39,275 nt of DNA from Pyrolobus sp. GTDB lineage: Archaea > Thermoproteota > Thermoprotei_A > Sulfolobales > Pyrodictiaceae. The translations under genes were made by a program, and so were the position numbers. Location: positions 1 through 39,275 of the forward strand of contig WAOO01000127.1 in the NCBI GenBank assembly GCA_015521195.1, written 5' to 3'. The notes below the pieces were generated by a model. It saw nothing but the letters and a program-made list of their open reading frames with translations, was not told the DNA's origin and did not search any database. Shown here piece after piece: positions 1 through 14,012 of this stretch. The stretch's first letter is position 1, and every line of letters starts with the position of its first letter.

Positions 1-1091
1 GCCTTATCCTCCCCAATCCTCTCCCTAAGCCTCCTCGCGAGCCTCTCGGCAGCGGCTATGCTCCTGGTGAAGACGAGGGTCACACCCTCATCCTCGACGT
101 ACGCCTCCAGTATCTCGATGGGGTCTAGGCGGGGCTCCGGCGCCTCAACCCCGAGGCCCCTAAGGACCTGGACGACGCGGTAGACCTCCCTCCTGAACGC
201 CTCCGGGTCGCGGAGCGCCTCCAGCACGTCGCGTGGGACGCTGACACCCCTCTCCTCTATCTCGCCGAGCAGCCTCCTCCTCAACCCCTCAAGGTCCTTG
301 CCCAGCACGACGTAGACGCGGTTCTCGACCCGGAAGGGCCTCCCCCTGACAACCCTCCAGCATCGCCCGGTCAACCTGCGTAGGTGGGCGCCGAGCTCCT
401 CGGGGTTGGCGAGTGTAGCTGTGAGGACCGCGACCCTGGGCTTGACGCGCGCAACCATGGCTATGATGCGGAGCATGGCGTCGATTAGGGCGATTCCACG
501 CGGCCCGTAGAAGTCGAACTCGTCTATCACGATGAGCCAAGGCTCCTCTATGAATGGTTTGAGGAGGGGGTCGCGGCCCTCGGCGAGCCTCTTCAACTCG
601 TGGAGGAGGAAGGCCGGGTTTGTCGCCACCACGCTAGCCTCGTAGACCAGCCTCCGGAGCCCAGCCCTCCCGTGGAGCCTCTCGAGCCTCTCCCTCTCGC
701 CGGCGTCGAGCGCCACAACCTTCACCCCTATAGCCTCACCGTACTCCCTGAGCCTCGCGTACTGGTCGTGGGCGAGGGCTAGGGTGGGGTAGAGGGCGAG
801 GACCCTCGGCCTTACACCAGCCTTTGCCGCCACGGCGAGGCTGGCGAACCAGGCCTCGGTCTTACCCGAGCCCGTGCCAGCGACAAGGATGACGTTGCAC
901 CCCTCGAGCAGAGCCTCTAGAGCCTCGACCTGATGCCTGTAGAGCCGGAGGCCTCTCAGCCTGGTGGACGAGAAACCCGAGTGTATATCCTCGAAGCGTA
1001 GCCCCGAGAAATCAGGCCTGGAGCCGGGCTCGACCAGCCTCTCGAAGCTATACCCGAGCCTCTCTAGCAGCGAGCCGGTATCCACGGGCAT
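1..1091 (-). CDS. DEAD/DEAH-box helicase, N-terminal part (C-terminus runs off the window start)
   Basis: Reverse-strand translation from ATG at 1091: MPVDTGSLLERLGYSFERLVEPGSRPDFSGLRFEDIHSGFSSTRLRGLRLYRHQVEALEALLEGCNVILVAGTGSGKTEAWFASL...WLIVIDEFDFYGPRG...AVLTATLANPEEL; Walker A GTGSGKTE, DEAD-like DEFD, SAT-like TAT; open to position 1. Confidence 0.88.
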   Translation of the reverse strand, partial: MPVDTGSLLERLGYSFERLVEPGSRPDFSGLRFEDIHSGFSSTRLRGLRLYRHQVEALEALLEGCNVILVAGTGSGKTEAWFASLAVAAKAGVRPRVLALYPTLALAHDQYARLREYGEAIGVKVVALDAGERERLERLHGRAGLRRLVYEASVVATNPAFLLHELKRLAEGRDPLLKPFIEEPWLIVIDEFDFYGPRGIALIDAMLRIIAMVARVKPRVAVLTATLANPEELGAHLRRLTGRCWRVVRGRPFRVENRVYVVLGKDLEGLRRRLLGEIEERGVSVPRDVLEALRDPEAFRREVYRVVQVLRGLGVEAPEPRLDPIEILEAYVEDEGVTLVFTRSIAAAERLARRLRERIGEDK

Positions 1092-1100
1092 CTAGCGCCG

Positions 1101-4100
1101 TTACCCCTCCCGCCTACCAGCCACACCCACCGCTATAGCGGTGAGGATTGCCGCCACGCTCATCACTACAGAGCCTCCCCAGACGAGGGGCGCGCCAGGC
1201 ACGAGCTTGATGTCAACCTCGACGCCCTCGGTTGCGACGCCCGGCTTGCTCACGTTGTACCTCTCTGCTAGGAGGTAGAGGCTGAGCGCGTCATAGGCTA
1301 TCCTGGCCAGCGTATCCTGCATCTCCCTCGTAGAACCACTCTTCATAGCGTTCTTGAACGAGTCTATGTCGAGGCCAGCGGCGAGCAGGGCTGCGAGGGC
1401 CAGCCTCTTCTCCGGACTCTTCACCCTCTTGAACACCTCGTGGAGGTAGTAGATTACGAGGTCTGGGAAGCCGGGCTGGTACGGCTGCCCCGATGGCAGG
1501 CTGAGCACGTAATCCGCGTATATGAACGGCTGGGAGACGCTGATGTAGACGTCCGTGAGCCCTATCGGGGCGTGGAAGACCTTCGGCACCGAACCGTGTA
1601 TACCCTGCACCTCACCGTTAACCTCGAACCTCACCTTGGCGTCGACAACCGTCTCGGCCCCGGTCTTCTTGTCGACAACGAGGAACCTGGCTATCAGGTA
1701 GGAGTTCTCGGGGACGTAGCGGGGCGCCGCCAGATACCCCTGGCAGATGCGCACCCCGAGCGCCCCGGCGAGCTCCGCCACCTTACCCGGGCAGTTCTTC
1801 GTGTTGATAATCTGCCAGAGCTTGGACGGGTTCTCGAGGACCACCGCCACGCTGCTGTGCGCAAGGTCCCTGAAGAAGCTGGCGAAGGGCGACTGTCTCA
1901 CAGCGAGGTATACTAGCAGCGAGAAGGGGTAGGGCCTCTCGAAGCCGAGCCCGAGAGTGGTACCGTTGACCTCCGCGACGGCATCGTCGACGCGTAGCAC
2001 AGCGTTCGGCGCTACAACCTCGCCGGTGCTATTGCCGAGCTTGTACCCCGCGACCATCGAGACGGTAGCCGCGGTAACGTTAACCTCGCCCAGCATGGGC
2101 AGCGGGAGACGGGCGGGCTCCTCGAACACTATGCGTAGCTCCGGCGCCGTCACGTGCTTCGAGCGCAGCACTTCCGCCAGGCTCTCCGAGCGTATTATCA
2201 GAGTGCCAGAGTAGAGCGGTATGAAGACGGTCTCGGGGTTCCCGTGGAACCCCGTGCGGTGCGAGAGCTGCACGGCAACCATCGCCTTCCTTATCTCGAG
2301 GAGGCTTATCGTCGCATTGAGCCTCGCCACCGTCGTGTTGGTCGCTGCGTCCCTCACGACTATACTCGCTCTGCATCCGCCGGTGCACGCGGTTACATTG
2401 CCGGCGTTGAAGTGCTGCCCGGTGATGTTCAGGAGGAGCGAGTACGGCGGTGTCTCTGCCAGCTTCTCTCCCTCCACGTAGAGGTTGAAGAGTGGCTGGA
2501 AGTTGAAGTGGAGGGCTAGCAGCGCCTGCTGTGCGGCGTAGTAGGTGAGTATCCTGCAGACGTAGAAGGAGTAGATGTCCACGGGCTTCGGGTTGATGCC
2601 GTACCGGTAGCCCTCGAAGACAAGCACCTTGCCGCCTGGGAGTGTGAGCTCATCGCCCGGCTTGAGGTGGGTGCGGTAGAGGTAGGTGCCAACCACCCTC
2701 CCGTTCACGATTATCTCGTTGTTGAACGAGTAGGTGCCCCCCATGAATACCCCGAGTAGCACCAGGGCGAAGCCTAGGTGGATTAGCGCGACCCCCAGGT
2801 ACTTGTCCCTGGCTATCCTCGAGAGCCTCGAGGCTAGGGGTGCGGCTTTCGCCTTAAGCGCGTTCCACGCGCGGAGCCCCAGGTAGGAGAGTAGCGCTGC
2901 TATGGTCACGCTGGAGAATACGATTCCGGCCGCCATCACCGCGTTGGTCTCGGGCGGCGTTAGGGGTGCGAGCGCCCTGGTGTTGTAAGCGTACCAGGCG
3001 TAGAACCCTGCGAGTATCGAGGTCGCGCCTACGAGTGCAGCTGAGCCCCTCCAGCCGAGCCTGTCGCCCAGGAACGCGATTGTGATGCCCGCGAGGAGGG
3101 CGAAGGCGGCGGGGTAGAGCCTCGGGTTGAAGTACCTGACACCCTCGCTCATCTGGGGCACCGAGACGTTCGGGAGCCCGAGGGCGGCTCTGACCGAGGG
3201 CACCAGGAGCGTGAAGGTGACGAGCAGCGCCGCGTAGAGGAGCATCGTTGTTGCCACGCCCATGCCGAGGTTAAACGGCGTCTTTATCCACGAGCGGGCT
3301 TGGGTGACGAGCCTCCGGTAGTCTGCGAAGACGAGCGTGTATAGCGCGTAGGCTAGGAGCAGGAGGCTCACCGCGAGGAGCACGTCCGCGGCGAGGTCTG
3401 GCATGGCGAAGCTGTGGAGGACGCTGAGCCCGCCCCTGGTCACGAACATGGCGAGGTAGACGGTGGAGACGGTGAGGGCTGATGTGAAGGGGGTGAGCTC
3501 GCCCAGCGCGACCATAACGTGTGGTATCGCTGTCGCGGCTAGCCACACCATGAGCTCTGAGGTCTCGACCGGGTCCCAGGCCCAGTAGCCAGCCCACCCG
3601 AACGTCTCGTAGCTCCAGAGGCCGCCGAGCATAATGCCGAGCGTCAGCATCGCCCAGCCTACGCTATAGACGATGACCGCGCTCCTGCTGCGGATGCGGA
3701 GCATGAAGGCCGCCGCTGCGACCGCGAGTAGAGCGAAGCCTCCGAAGGTGGCGAGGGGGTGGGGGTAGAGCCAGAAGCTCTTGAGGAGCGGGTTGAGGCC
3801 GAGCCCGGCCTTCTCCGGGTGCGGGTTCAGGTCGAAGGCGCCGTACATCCACGCATCCACAACCACTATGGCGGATATCAGCGGCGCCACGAGCATGTAG
3901 AGCCTCGCATCCCTGCCCCTAAGGCCCCGTGCCACCAGGTAGCCGCCGACCGCCGCTATGACCGCGAAGAGGAATAGGCTGCCTCCGCCAGTGCTCCAAG
4001 CTGTCGCGGGGAGCAGCCACCAGGGTAGGCCGGGGCTGGTCGACTCGTAGACGGGCTTCAGGCTATAATCGTGTGTGACGTAGGGCACCGTGTAGATAGC

Positions 4101-4280
4101 CCACGCTACGAGAGCCGCGATGGCCGCATAGCCGTATAGCCTCTTTGCGCTCCCGAGCCTACCCCTCGCAGCCTCATAGACCACGGCGAGGAGGAGCGCT
4201 AGCAGCGCGACGGCCGGGAGCAGCGTGTAGTGGTAGCCGGCTATGCTTAACACGGTATAGCCCCGGCTAAATCCGCGCAT
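1101..4280 (-). CDS. ccmF: CcmF/CcsA-type cytochrome c biogenesis (heme handling) membrane protein
   Basis: 1059 aa polytopic protein with tryptophan-rich WWD-like motif GWAGYWAWDPVETSELMVWL and CcmF-like architecture (large extracytoplasmic domain before a last TM helix). Confidence 0.87.
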   Translation of the reverse strand: MRGFSRGYTVLSIAGYHYTLLPAVALLALLLAVVYEAARGRLGSAKRLYGYAAIAALVAWAIYTVPYVTHDYSLKPVYESTSPGLPWWLLPATAWSTGGGSLFLFAVIAAVGGYLVARGLRGRDARLYMLVAPLISAIVVVDAWMYGAFDLNPHPEKAGLGLNPLLKSFWLYPHPLATFGGFALLAVAAAAFMLRIRSRSAVIVYSVGWAMLTLGIMLGGLWSYETFGWAGYWAWDPVETSELMVWLAATAIPHVMVALGELTPFTSALTVSTVYLAMFVTRGGLSVLHSFAMPDLAADVLLAVSLLLLAYALYTLVFADYRRLVTQARSWIKTPFNLGMGVATTMLLYAALLVTFTLLVPSVRAALGLPNVSVPQMSEGVRYFNPRLYPAAFALLAGITIAFLGDRLGWRGSAALVGATSILAGFYAWYAYNTRALAPLTPPETNAVMAAGIVFSSVTIAALLSYLGLRAWNALKAKAAPLASRLSRIARDKYLGVALIHLGFALVLLGVFMGGTYSFNNEIIVNGRVVGTYLYRTHLKPGDELTLPGGKVLVFEGYRYGINPKPVDIYSFYVCRILTYYAAQQALLALHFNFQPLFNLYVEGEKLAETPPYSLLLNITGQHFNAGNVTACTGGCRASIVVRDAATNTTVARLNATISLLEIRKAMVAVQLSHRTGFHGNPETVFIPLYSGTLIIRSESLAEVLRSKHVTAPELRIVFEEPARLPLPMLGEVNVTAATVSMVAGYKLGNSTGEVVAPNAVLRVDDAVAEVNGTTLGLGFERPYPFSLLVYLAVRQSPFASFFRDLAHSSVAVVLENPSKLWQIINTKNCPGKVAELAGALGVRICQGYLAAPRYVPENSYLIARFLVVDKKTGAETVVDAKVRFEVNGEVQGIHGSVPKVFHAPIGLTDVYISVSQPFIYADYVLSLPSGQPYQPGFPDLVIYYLHEVFKRVKSPEKRLALAALLAAGLDIDSFKNAMKSGSTREMQDTLARIAYDALSLYLLAERYNVSKPGVATEGVEVDIKLVPGAPLVWGGSVVMSVAAILTAIAVGVAGRREG

Positions 4281-4370
4281 TCAAACCTCTTTTATTAGAC
4301 GTGCGGCGGCTCAGCAATCCTATAACTCTTCACAGGCTCCGCACCGAGGGTCTCATCACTGCCTAGGCGC

Positions 4371-4988
4371 CTATCCTAGCAGCTCTGCGGCCTCCTCCAC
4401 GCTCTTAACGCTACCCACCCTCACAAGCCTACCATCCACGACGACCGCTGGCACGTAGGGGGAGGGCAGCCTACCCCCCATCCTCTCAAACTCCCGCGCG
4501 TCGACGACATCCACCCTAAGCCCCTCATTCGACGGAACCAATGGTATCAGGGCGCGGAGTGTCACCAGACACGGCCTACCCGGCACGACATACACGACTA
4601 CATGGTGGCTGCCGGTCTCGAGGCCGGGGGGCTCGAGGGCGCCGCCAGCGTAGAGTATCGCCTCGAGGAGGGGGCAGAGGAGTATCCCGTCGATAAGCCC
4701 GTAGAACCTCAGCCTGCCTCCCATAGCCCCGTGTATCTCGGCCCGAGGCTTCGGGTAGCCGGGCTCAACGTCACCCTCCTCGACCTCCACGCGGAGCCTC
4801 CCGTCCGAGAGCTTCTCGAAGCTCTCCAGCACATCCCTCATAACCTTCGAAGCCTCGTTTCCGCCGACGGTGAGCCTCACCAGCACCTCCCGCTCCATGA
4901 GCGGCAGCTTCCTCAGCAGCTCTGTCAGCCTCGGGGCGCCGAAGGCCTTCAGGAGAGCGTCTATCACGAGCAGGTTGAGTTGTGGCAT
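4371..4988 (-). CDS. Two-domain thioredoxin-fold protein, degenerate protein disulfide oxidoreductase/glutaredoxin-like
   Basis: 205 aa; C-terminal half VVVYVVPGRPCLVTLRALIPLV...PYVPAVVVDGRLVRVGSVKSVEEAAELL resembles a PDO C-terminal Trx domain with cis-Pro (VPAVVVDG), but the CxxC is reduced to PCLV. Confidence 0.6.
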   Translation of the reverse strand: MPQLNLLVIDALLKAFGAPRLTELLRKLPLMEREVLVRLTVGGNEASKVMRDVLESFEKLSDGRLRVEVEEGDVEPGYPKPRAEIHGAMGGRLRFYGLIDGILLCPLLEAILYAGGALEPPGLETGSHHVVVYVVPGRPCLVTLRALIPLVPSNEGLRVDVVDAREFERMGGRLPSPYVPAVVVDGRLVRVGSVKSVEEAAELLG

Positions 4989-5099
4989 GCCACCCGCCTC
5001 GCCGGGGGGAAGTTATTGGGCGTTTTTAGCGCAAGCCCCGCAATCTTCCATCATCCGCCAAGCTTTACGCCCACCCCTGCGCCGCACCCGGAGGGGCTC

Positions 5100-5822
5100 A
5101 TGGCGGGCTGCGAGAGGCCCTTCGTGCTCCACTTTTCCACCATGACCGTGGATGGGAGGATAGCGTCGTCGACGCGCTACAGCATGCTCAGCTGCAGGTT
5201 CGACCTCGAGAGGCTCTACGCGCTACGCTCCCATGTCGACGCCGTGATGGTCGGGGCTGGCACGGTCCTCGCCGACAACCCTAGGCTCGCCAGGAGGCTG
5301 AAGCCCGGCCGCCACTACCGGGTGGTCGTCGACTGTAGGCTCCGCGTGCCGCCCGACGCGAGGGTATTCGACGACTCGATGCCGTCGATACTGGTCACGT
5401 GCCGGGATGCGCCCCGCGAGAGGCTCAGTGAGATAGCCGGGCGCGGCGTCGAGATAATCGAGGCTGGCGAGGCTGGGCGCATAGAGCTTCGGGAGGCTCT
5501 ACGCACACTCCTCGAGTCGTACGGCGTAAGGAGGGTGCTGGTCGAGGGTGGAGGCGTCCTAGCCTACAGCCTCTACCGCGAGAGGCTCGTAGACGAGCTT
5601 AGGGTTACCGTGGCCCCCGTGCTCTTCGCGGCGGGCAGGAGCATAGTAGACGACCCTGAGGGGAGGGGGTTCCCCGACTGGGGCTCCTCCCCCCGCCTCC
5701 AACTAGTCTACACCGAGACCTGCCCCTGCGGCAACTGCGTCCACATGGTCTACCGCGTCGACTCCGACTGCTGCCCGGCCGCCTCCCCGCCTCCCCGCCC
5801 GCTCCGAGAGCTCCTAGAGTGA
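5100..5822 (+). CDS. RibD C-terminal-like reductase (2,5-diamino-6-ribosylamino-4(3H)-pyrimidinone 5'-phosphate reductase), riboflavin/F420 biosynthesis
   Basis: MAGCERPFVLHFSTMTVDGRIASSTRYS...VDAVMVGAGTVLADNPRL...RRVLVEGGGVLAYSLYRERLVDELRVTVAPVLF; start ATG at 5100 preceded by ggagggg; the longer ORF from 4602 is a spurious N-extension. Confidence 0.9.
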   Translation: MAGCERPFVLHFSTMTVDGRIASSTRYSMLSCRFDLERLYALRSHVDAVMVGAGTVLADNPRLARRLKPGRHYRVVVDCRLRVPPDARVFDDSMPSILVTCRDAPRERLSEIAGRGVEIIEAGEAGRIELREALRTLLESYGVRRVLVEGGGVLAYSLYRERLVDELRVTVAPVLFAAGRSIVDDPEGRGFPDWGSSPRLQLVYTETCPCGNCVHMVYRVDSDCCPAASPPPRPLRELLE

Positions 5823-6328
5823 CGAGGCGGCATGTGGAGAAGCGCCTTGGCCAGGCAGGACGGGCTCGGGTTGAAGGCTGGCACCCTCCTCCGGTACTCC
5901 AGGTACTCCTCGCCGAACCTATCGATGGACTCCAGCTCGTCGAGGGTGGCCGCAAGCACCATTGTTAGTATAGCCGCAGAGGGGCCGGTGATGAGCGCCC
6001 CCGCCGGGCTACCTGCTATGAGCGCGAGTGCCTCGGGGAAGAAGGCTAGGAAGAAGTGCATAGGGTGCCTCATGCAAGAGTAGGGCCCCTCTCTCACCAG
6101 CCTGGAGAGCGGCCTTCCCTCGGGCCCCCTGCCGTAGACTGCCAGGTAGCGGCCTGCTACCGAGGCCCCGCGTATCACGAGCGCCAGGAGCGCCAGGCCC
6201 ATGGCGAGGCAGGCCGGGTAGACCGTGCACCTCCAGCCAAGCACCCTGTCGAGGTACACGCCTCCCCCGACCGCATACGCTATTATCGCGAGCCAGCCTG
6301 CGATGCGAACCCACATCGGTATTATCAA
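5750..6328 (-). CDS. Isoprenylcysteine carboxyl methyltransferase-like / phospholipid methyltransferase-family membrane protein
   Basis: 192 aa, several TM segments, motif GPYSCMRHPMHFFLAFF and C-terminal EEYLEYRRRVPAFNPS typical of the ICMT family; TTG 6328 or ATG 6316 start; 3' end overlaps the RibD-like gene. Confidence 0.75.
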   Translation of the reverse strand: MIIPMWVRIAGWLAIIAYAVGGGVYLDRVLGWRCTVYPACLAMGLALLALVIRGASVAGRYLAVYGRGPEGRPLSRLVREGPYSCMRHPMHFFLAFFPEALALIAGSPAGALITGPSAAILTMVLAATLDELESIDRFGEEYLEYRRRVPAFNPSPSCLAKALLHMPPRHSRSSRSGRGGGEAAGQQSESTR

Positions 6329-6334
6329 CGCCGC

Positions 6335-6853
6335 CTACCTCCTGACCACGCGGAACTCCTTGGGCCTCAAAACCCTCTTCCCATCAACGGTCTCAATGAC
6401 GACGAACCTTGTTCTCCCCTCCGGGTCCCGGACCCTCACCCACCCCTCGTACACGTAGAGCTCGCGGTCCACGCTCCACCTTTGCAGGTGGAGGCTCCCG
6501 CCAGCCTCGCGTATCACGCCGACCGCGGTCAGCCTGGCGGGCCGGTAGTAGAGGACGGCCTCCACGCCGCTCAGCGTAGACTCTGCGTAGTAAACCTCGC
6601 GGCCGCCTAGCGCGAGCCTAGCCTCGACGACCACCCCCCTACCCCTCCTCCTAGCATCAGCCACTATGCTCGCAAGCCTCTCCTCGAGCGCCGAGACATC
6701 CCCCGATACATCCTTCAACACCCTCTCCTCCCGCTTAGCCACGCGGAGCGCAAGCAGCCTAACCGGCCCGACCTCGACCTCGACCGGCTCATAGTATGTC
6801 AGCGTGAGCTTAGCCTCCCCGGCCACGCCACCCGCCCAAGGGTAGAGCGGCAT
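6335..6853 (-). CDS. Hypothetical protein
   Basis: 172 aa ORF filling the gap between neighbours on the same strand; charged/hydrophobic composition plausible for a soluble beta-rich protein. Confidence 0.6.
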   Translation of the reverse strand: MPLYPWAGGVAGEAKLTLTYYEPVEVEVGPVRLLALRVAKREERVLKDVSGDVSALEERLASIVADARRRGRGVVVEARLALGGREVYYAESTLSGVEAVLYYRPARLTAVGVIREAGGSLHLQRWSVDRELYVYEGWVRVRDPEGRTRFVVIETVDGKRVLRPKEFRVVRR

Positions 6854-6911
6854 AGCCTACTCTAGTGTCACCCGCCCGCAGCGCCGGGAGCCAACATCAC
6901 ACTCTAGCATC

Positions 6912-9676
<2,765 letters not shown>

Positions 9677-9677
9677 G

Positions 9678-9956
9678 GTGAGCGTTTTGAGCGGCGTTTC
9701 GACCTGGCGTTCACTCCCATTATACCTCCTGGTCTACGAGGAGCTCAGACGGTTGGCTCCTAACCCGGGCGACCATGTAACGGATGTGAAGCTTTACGAG
9801 GCTGTAAGGAGGCGTGCGAGACAGATGGGTTTCGAGGTAAGCTTCTCCGACTTCCTAAAGGCGCTCATGATACTCGAGGTTCACGGGTACGTCAGTGTTA
9901 GAAGTACTAGCGAGAAGGCGGATACTGGCAGGATAATCGAATTGGTTAAGAGATGA
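9678..9956 (+). CDS. Small putative winged-helix protein between cdc48 and fen
   Basis: 92 aa, GTG start directly after the cdc48 stop; SLPLYLLVYEELRRLAPNPGDHVTDVKLYEAVRRRARQMGFEVSFSDFLKALMILEVHGYVSVRS has a wHTH-like pattern. Confidence 0.65.
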   Translation: MSVLSGVSTWRSLPLYLLVYEELRRLAPNPGDHVTDVKLYEAVRRRARQMGFEVSFSDFLKALMILEVHGYVSVRSTSEKADTGRIIELVKR

Positions 9957-9983
9957 TGGCGCCATATTAAACTAGGGAGCGAC

Positions 9984-12188
<2,205 letters not shown>

Positions 12189-12192
12189 TATT

Positions 12193-13026
12193 TTATGCGG
12201 CTTTGGTGCATTCGAGGTGGATACGGTAAACGTACTTTCGGGGGGCGTAGTCTAACACCCTTTTCAAATCTAACAGCTTGCATCTAGCACCCTCTATCTT
12301 CGTATCTACGAGTTTTTCGGCAAATGCTTCTACGTCGTTTTCGTGTAGTACGCGGTAAACCAGTAGGTGTGCCTTTTTGGAGGCGATCTTCAACGCATCC
12401 TGAATGAACTCTTCGCTTCCCTGAGGGTAGTCCAGTATGAGTAAATCGAACTTAACATCTCCGATTACATTGGGAATGAGGTGTGTGTCTTCGCACATCA
12501 CTATAATCTTTTTTCCTTTTAGTTTACGTCTATTTCGGTAAAGCGATGCTGTCAGGTCTGCTATAGAGTAAGTGTTAAGGTCGTTTGCAAGTATATGAGT
12601 TGCTTTAGAATAAGCTGCAATTGTGAGCGCATAGCCACCTACGCCGGAGAACAGGTCTGCCACTCTAGTAGCACCTATCTCGTCCACTAATCTTGCAGTA
12701 TTGAGGTGCTCTGTTGCAAGCCTAGGATTGAAATAGGTTTTGCCGAGCGTTACTCGAAAATATAGGTTATTCTCCCTGTGCCACGTACGGTCTATATGTT
12801 CGCCTACAAGTAGAATGAGCCTCGGGATTCTCAGCGTTCCTTCAGTATCTATTTTGGCGTATACTGCGCGTATACGCGGATGCCGCTGTTTTACCTCATA
12901 CGCTGCCTCGAGTACATCGGGGCTTCTGGCGTCTTCGGGACTCTTGACGCTGATTAATGCTGCCTCACCTATAATGACGTAAGGTATCCGGCGGTGTTCC
13001 TCCAAGGGGTTGCCCGTTGGTAACAA
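12193..13026 (-). CDS. Trm5/Taw2-like class I SAM tRNA methyltransferase (divergent)
   Basis: LRIPRLILLVGEHIDRTWHRENNLYFRVTLGKTYFNPRLATEHLNTARLV then SAM site VADLFSGVGGYALTIAAY and LLILDYPQGSEEFI in place of the canonical NLPxxxxEF. Confidence 0.78.
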   Translation of the reverse strand: MLPTGNPLEEHRRIPYVIIGEAALISVKSPEDARSPDVLEAAYEVKQRHPRIRAVYAKIDTEGTLRIPRLILLVGEHIDRTWHRENNLYFRVTLGKTYFNPRLATEHLNTARLVDEIGATRVADLFSGVGGYALTIAAYSKATHILANDLNTYSIADLTASLYRNRRKLKGKKIIVMCEDTHLIPNVIGDVKFDLLILDYPQGSEEFIQDALKIASKKAHLLVYRVLHENDVEAFAEKLVDTKIEGARCKLLDLKRVLDYAPRKYVYRIHLECTKAA

Positions 13027-13844
13027 CGGGGGGCTCTGCTATAGCGAGTGTAGGGATTGCAGCTAGGCTTGATCGTCCAGACGCGTTGAGGTGTGCAAGC
13101 AGCATAGTCGGTATGTTTCGCGAGATGGGGCTTAAGGTCGAAATCGAATACTTCCTTTACAAGCGGCTTAAAATGCTGCTACGAGAAAACCTCGGTGATA
13201 GTGTTAAACCCGTACTTGTAACCGGTCTCGCAAAGAACGACCTAGTTGTTGTCGTTGGAGGTGATGGTACACTTCTTCGTCTCCTCCACTATCTCGAGAG
13301 TGATGTGAAAGTTGTTGGTGTGCGTGTGGGGAGACGGGGCTTTCTAATGAACTTCGAGTGTAAAACACGAGACCTAGAAGACATCGCTAGCGGTAGGTAT
13401 CGATTCAAACGTATTCACCGCCTTATAGTGGACGGTGTTCATGCGCCTCCCGCGGTAAACGAGGTTGTAGTCTCTGCTGCTAGAGGAAAAACCGTAGCAT
13501 TGGAGCTAAAAGTATACTGCAGCAAGGAACATGCAAACCTAGAGTTTAGGGGCGATGGTATCATTATATCAACGCCCATAGGTAGTTATGCGTACAACCT
13601 TTCCGCAAAAGGCCCCTTACTCTATTGCGACAATTGCGTTGTTTTAACGCCTTTAAACCCCATGCCTGCCGACGTATACCCAATCGTACTAAACTCGAGC
13701 TGCAAAATAGAAGTTAGCGTTGTTGAAGGATACAGGGCGCCTTGGCTCATCATTGACGGCCAATACGCAATAACCATACCTCTCGGCTCCAGATTCGTAG
13801 TTGAAACCGGCTACGATGTACTAGTAGCGTCGAAAAAAGGCTAA
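13017..13844 (+). CDS. nadK: NAD kinase
   Basis: LAKNDLVVVVGGDGTLLRLLHYL, NEVVVSAARGKTVALELKVY, GDGIIISTPIGSYAYNLSAKGPLLYCDNCVVLTPLNP; TTG start overlaps the divergent Trm5-like gene by about 10 bp. Confidence 0.92.
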   Translation: MVTTGGSAIASVGIAARLDRPDALRCASSIVGMFREMGLKVEIEYFLYKRLKMLLRENLGDSVKPVLVTGLAKNDLVVVVGGDGTLLRLLHYLESDVKVVGVRVGRRGFLMNFECKTRDLEDIASGRYRFKRIHRLIVDGVHAPPAVNEVVVSAARGKTVALELKVYCSKEHANLEFRGDGIIISTPIGSYAYNLSAKGPLLYCDNCVVLTPLNPMPADVYPIVLNSSCKIEVSVVEGYRAPWLIIDGQYAITIPLGSRFVVETGYDVLVASKKG

Positions 13845-13897
13845 AATCGAGGCAGCATGTTTAAAAAGCCCGGCGAGCGGAAGGGTTAGACGGATGT

Positions 13898-13975
<78 letters not shown>

Positions 13976-14012
13976 CATCATCCTAGATTAGGTCTAGATT
14001 AGGTGTTGTAAT

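Noticed and set aside
1440-1916. 158-aa plus-strand ORF inside ccmF
   Set aside because: Antisense shadow of a GC-rich gene; no recognisable domain, and the opposite frame is clearly CcmF.
4602-5099. N-terminal extension of the RibD-like ORF
   Set aside because: Overlaps the antisense PDO-like gene and has no family similarity; real start at 5100 with SD.
6056-6610. 184-aa plus-strand ORF across the ICMT-like and hypothetical genes
   Set aside because: Spans two antisense genes with better coding character; His/Pro-rich shadow composition.
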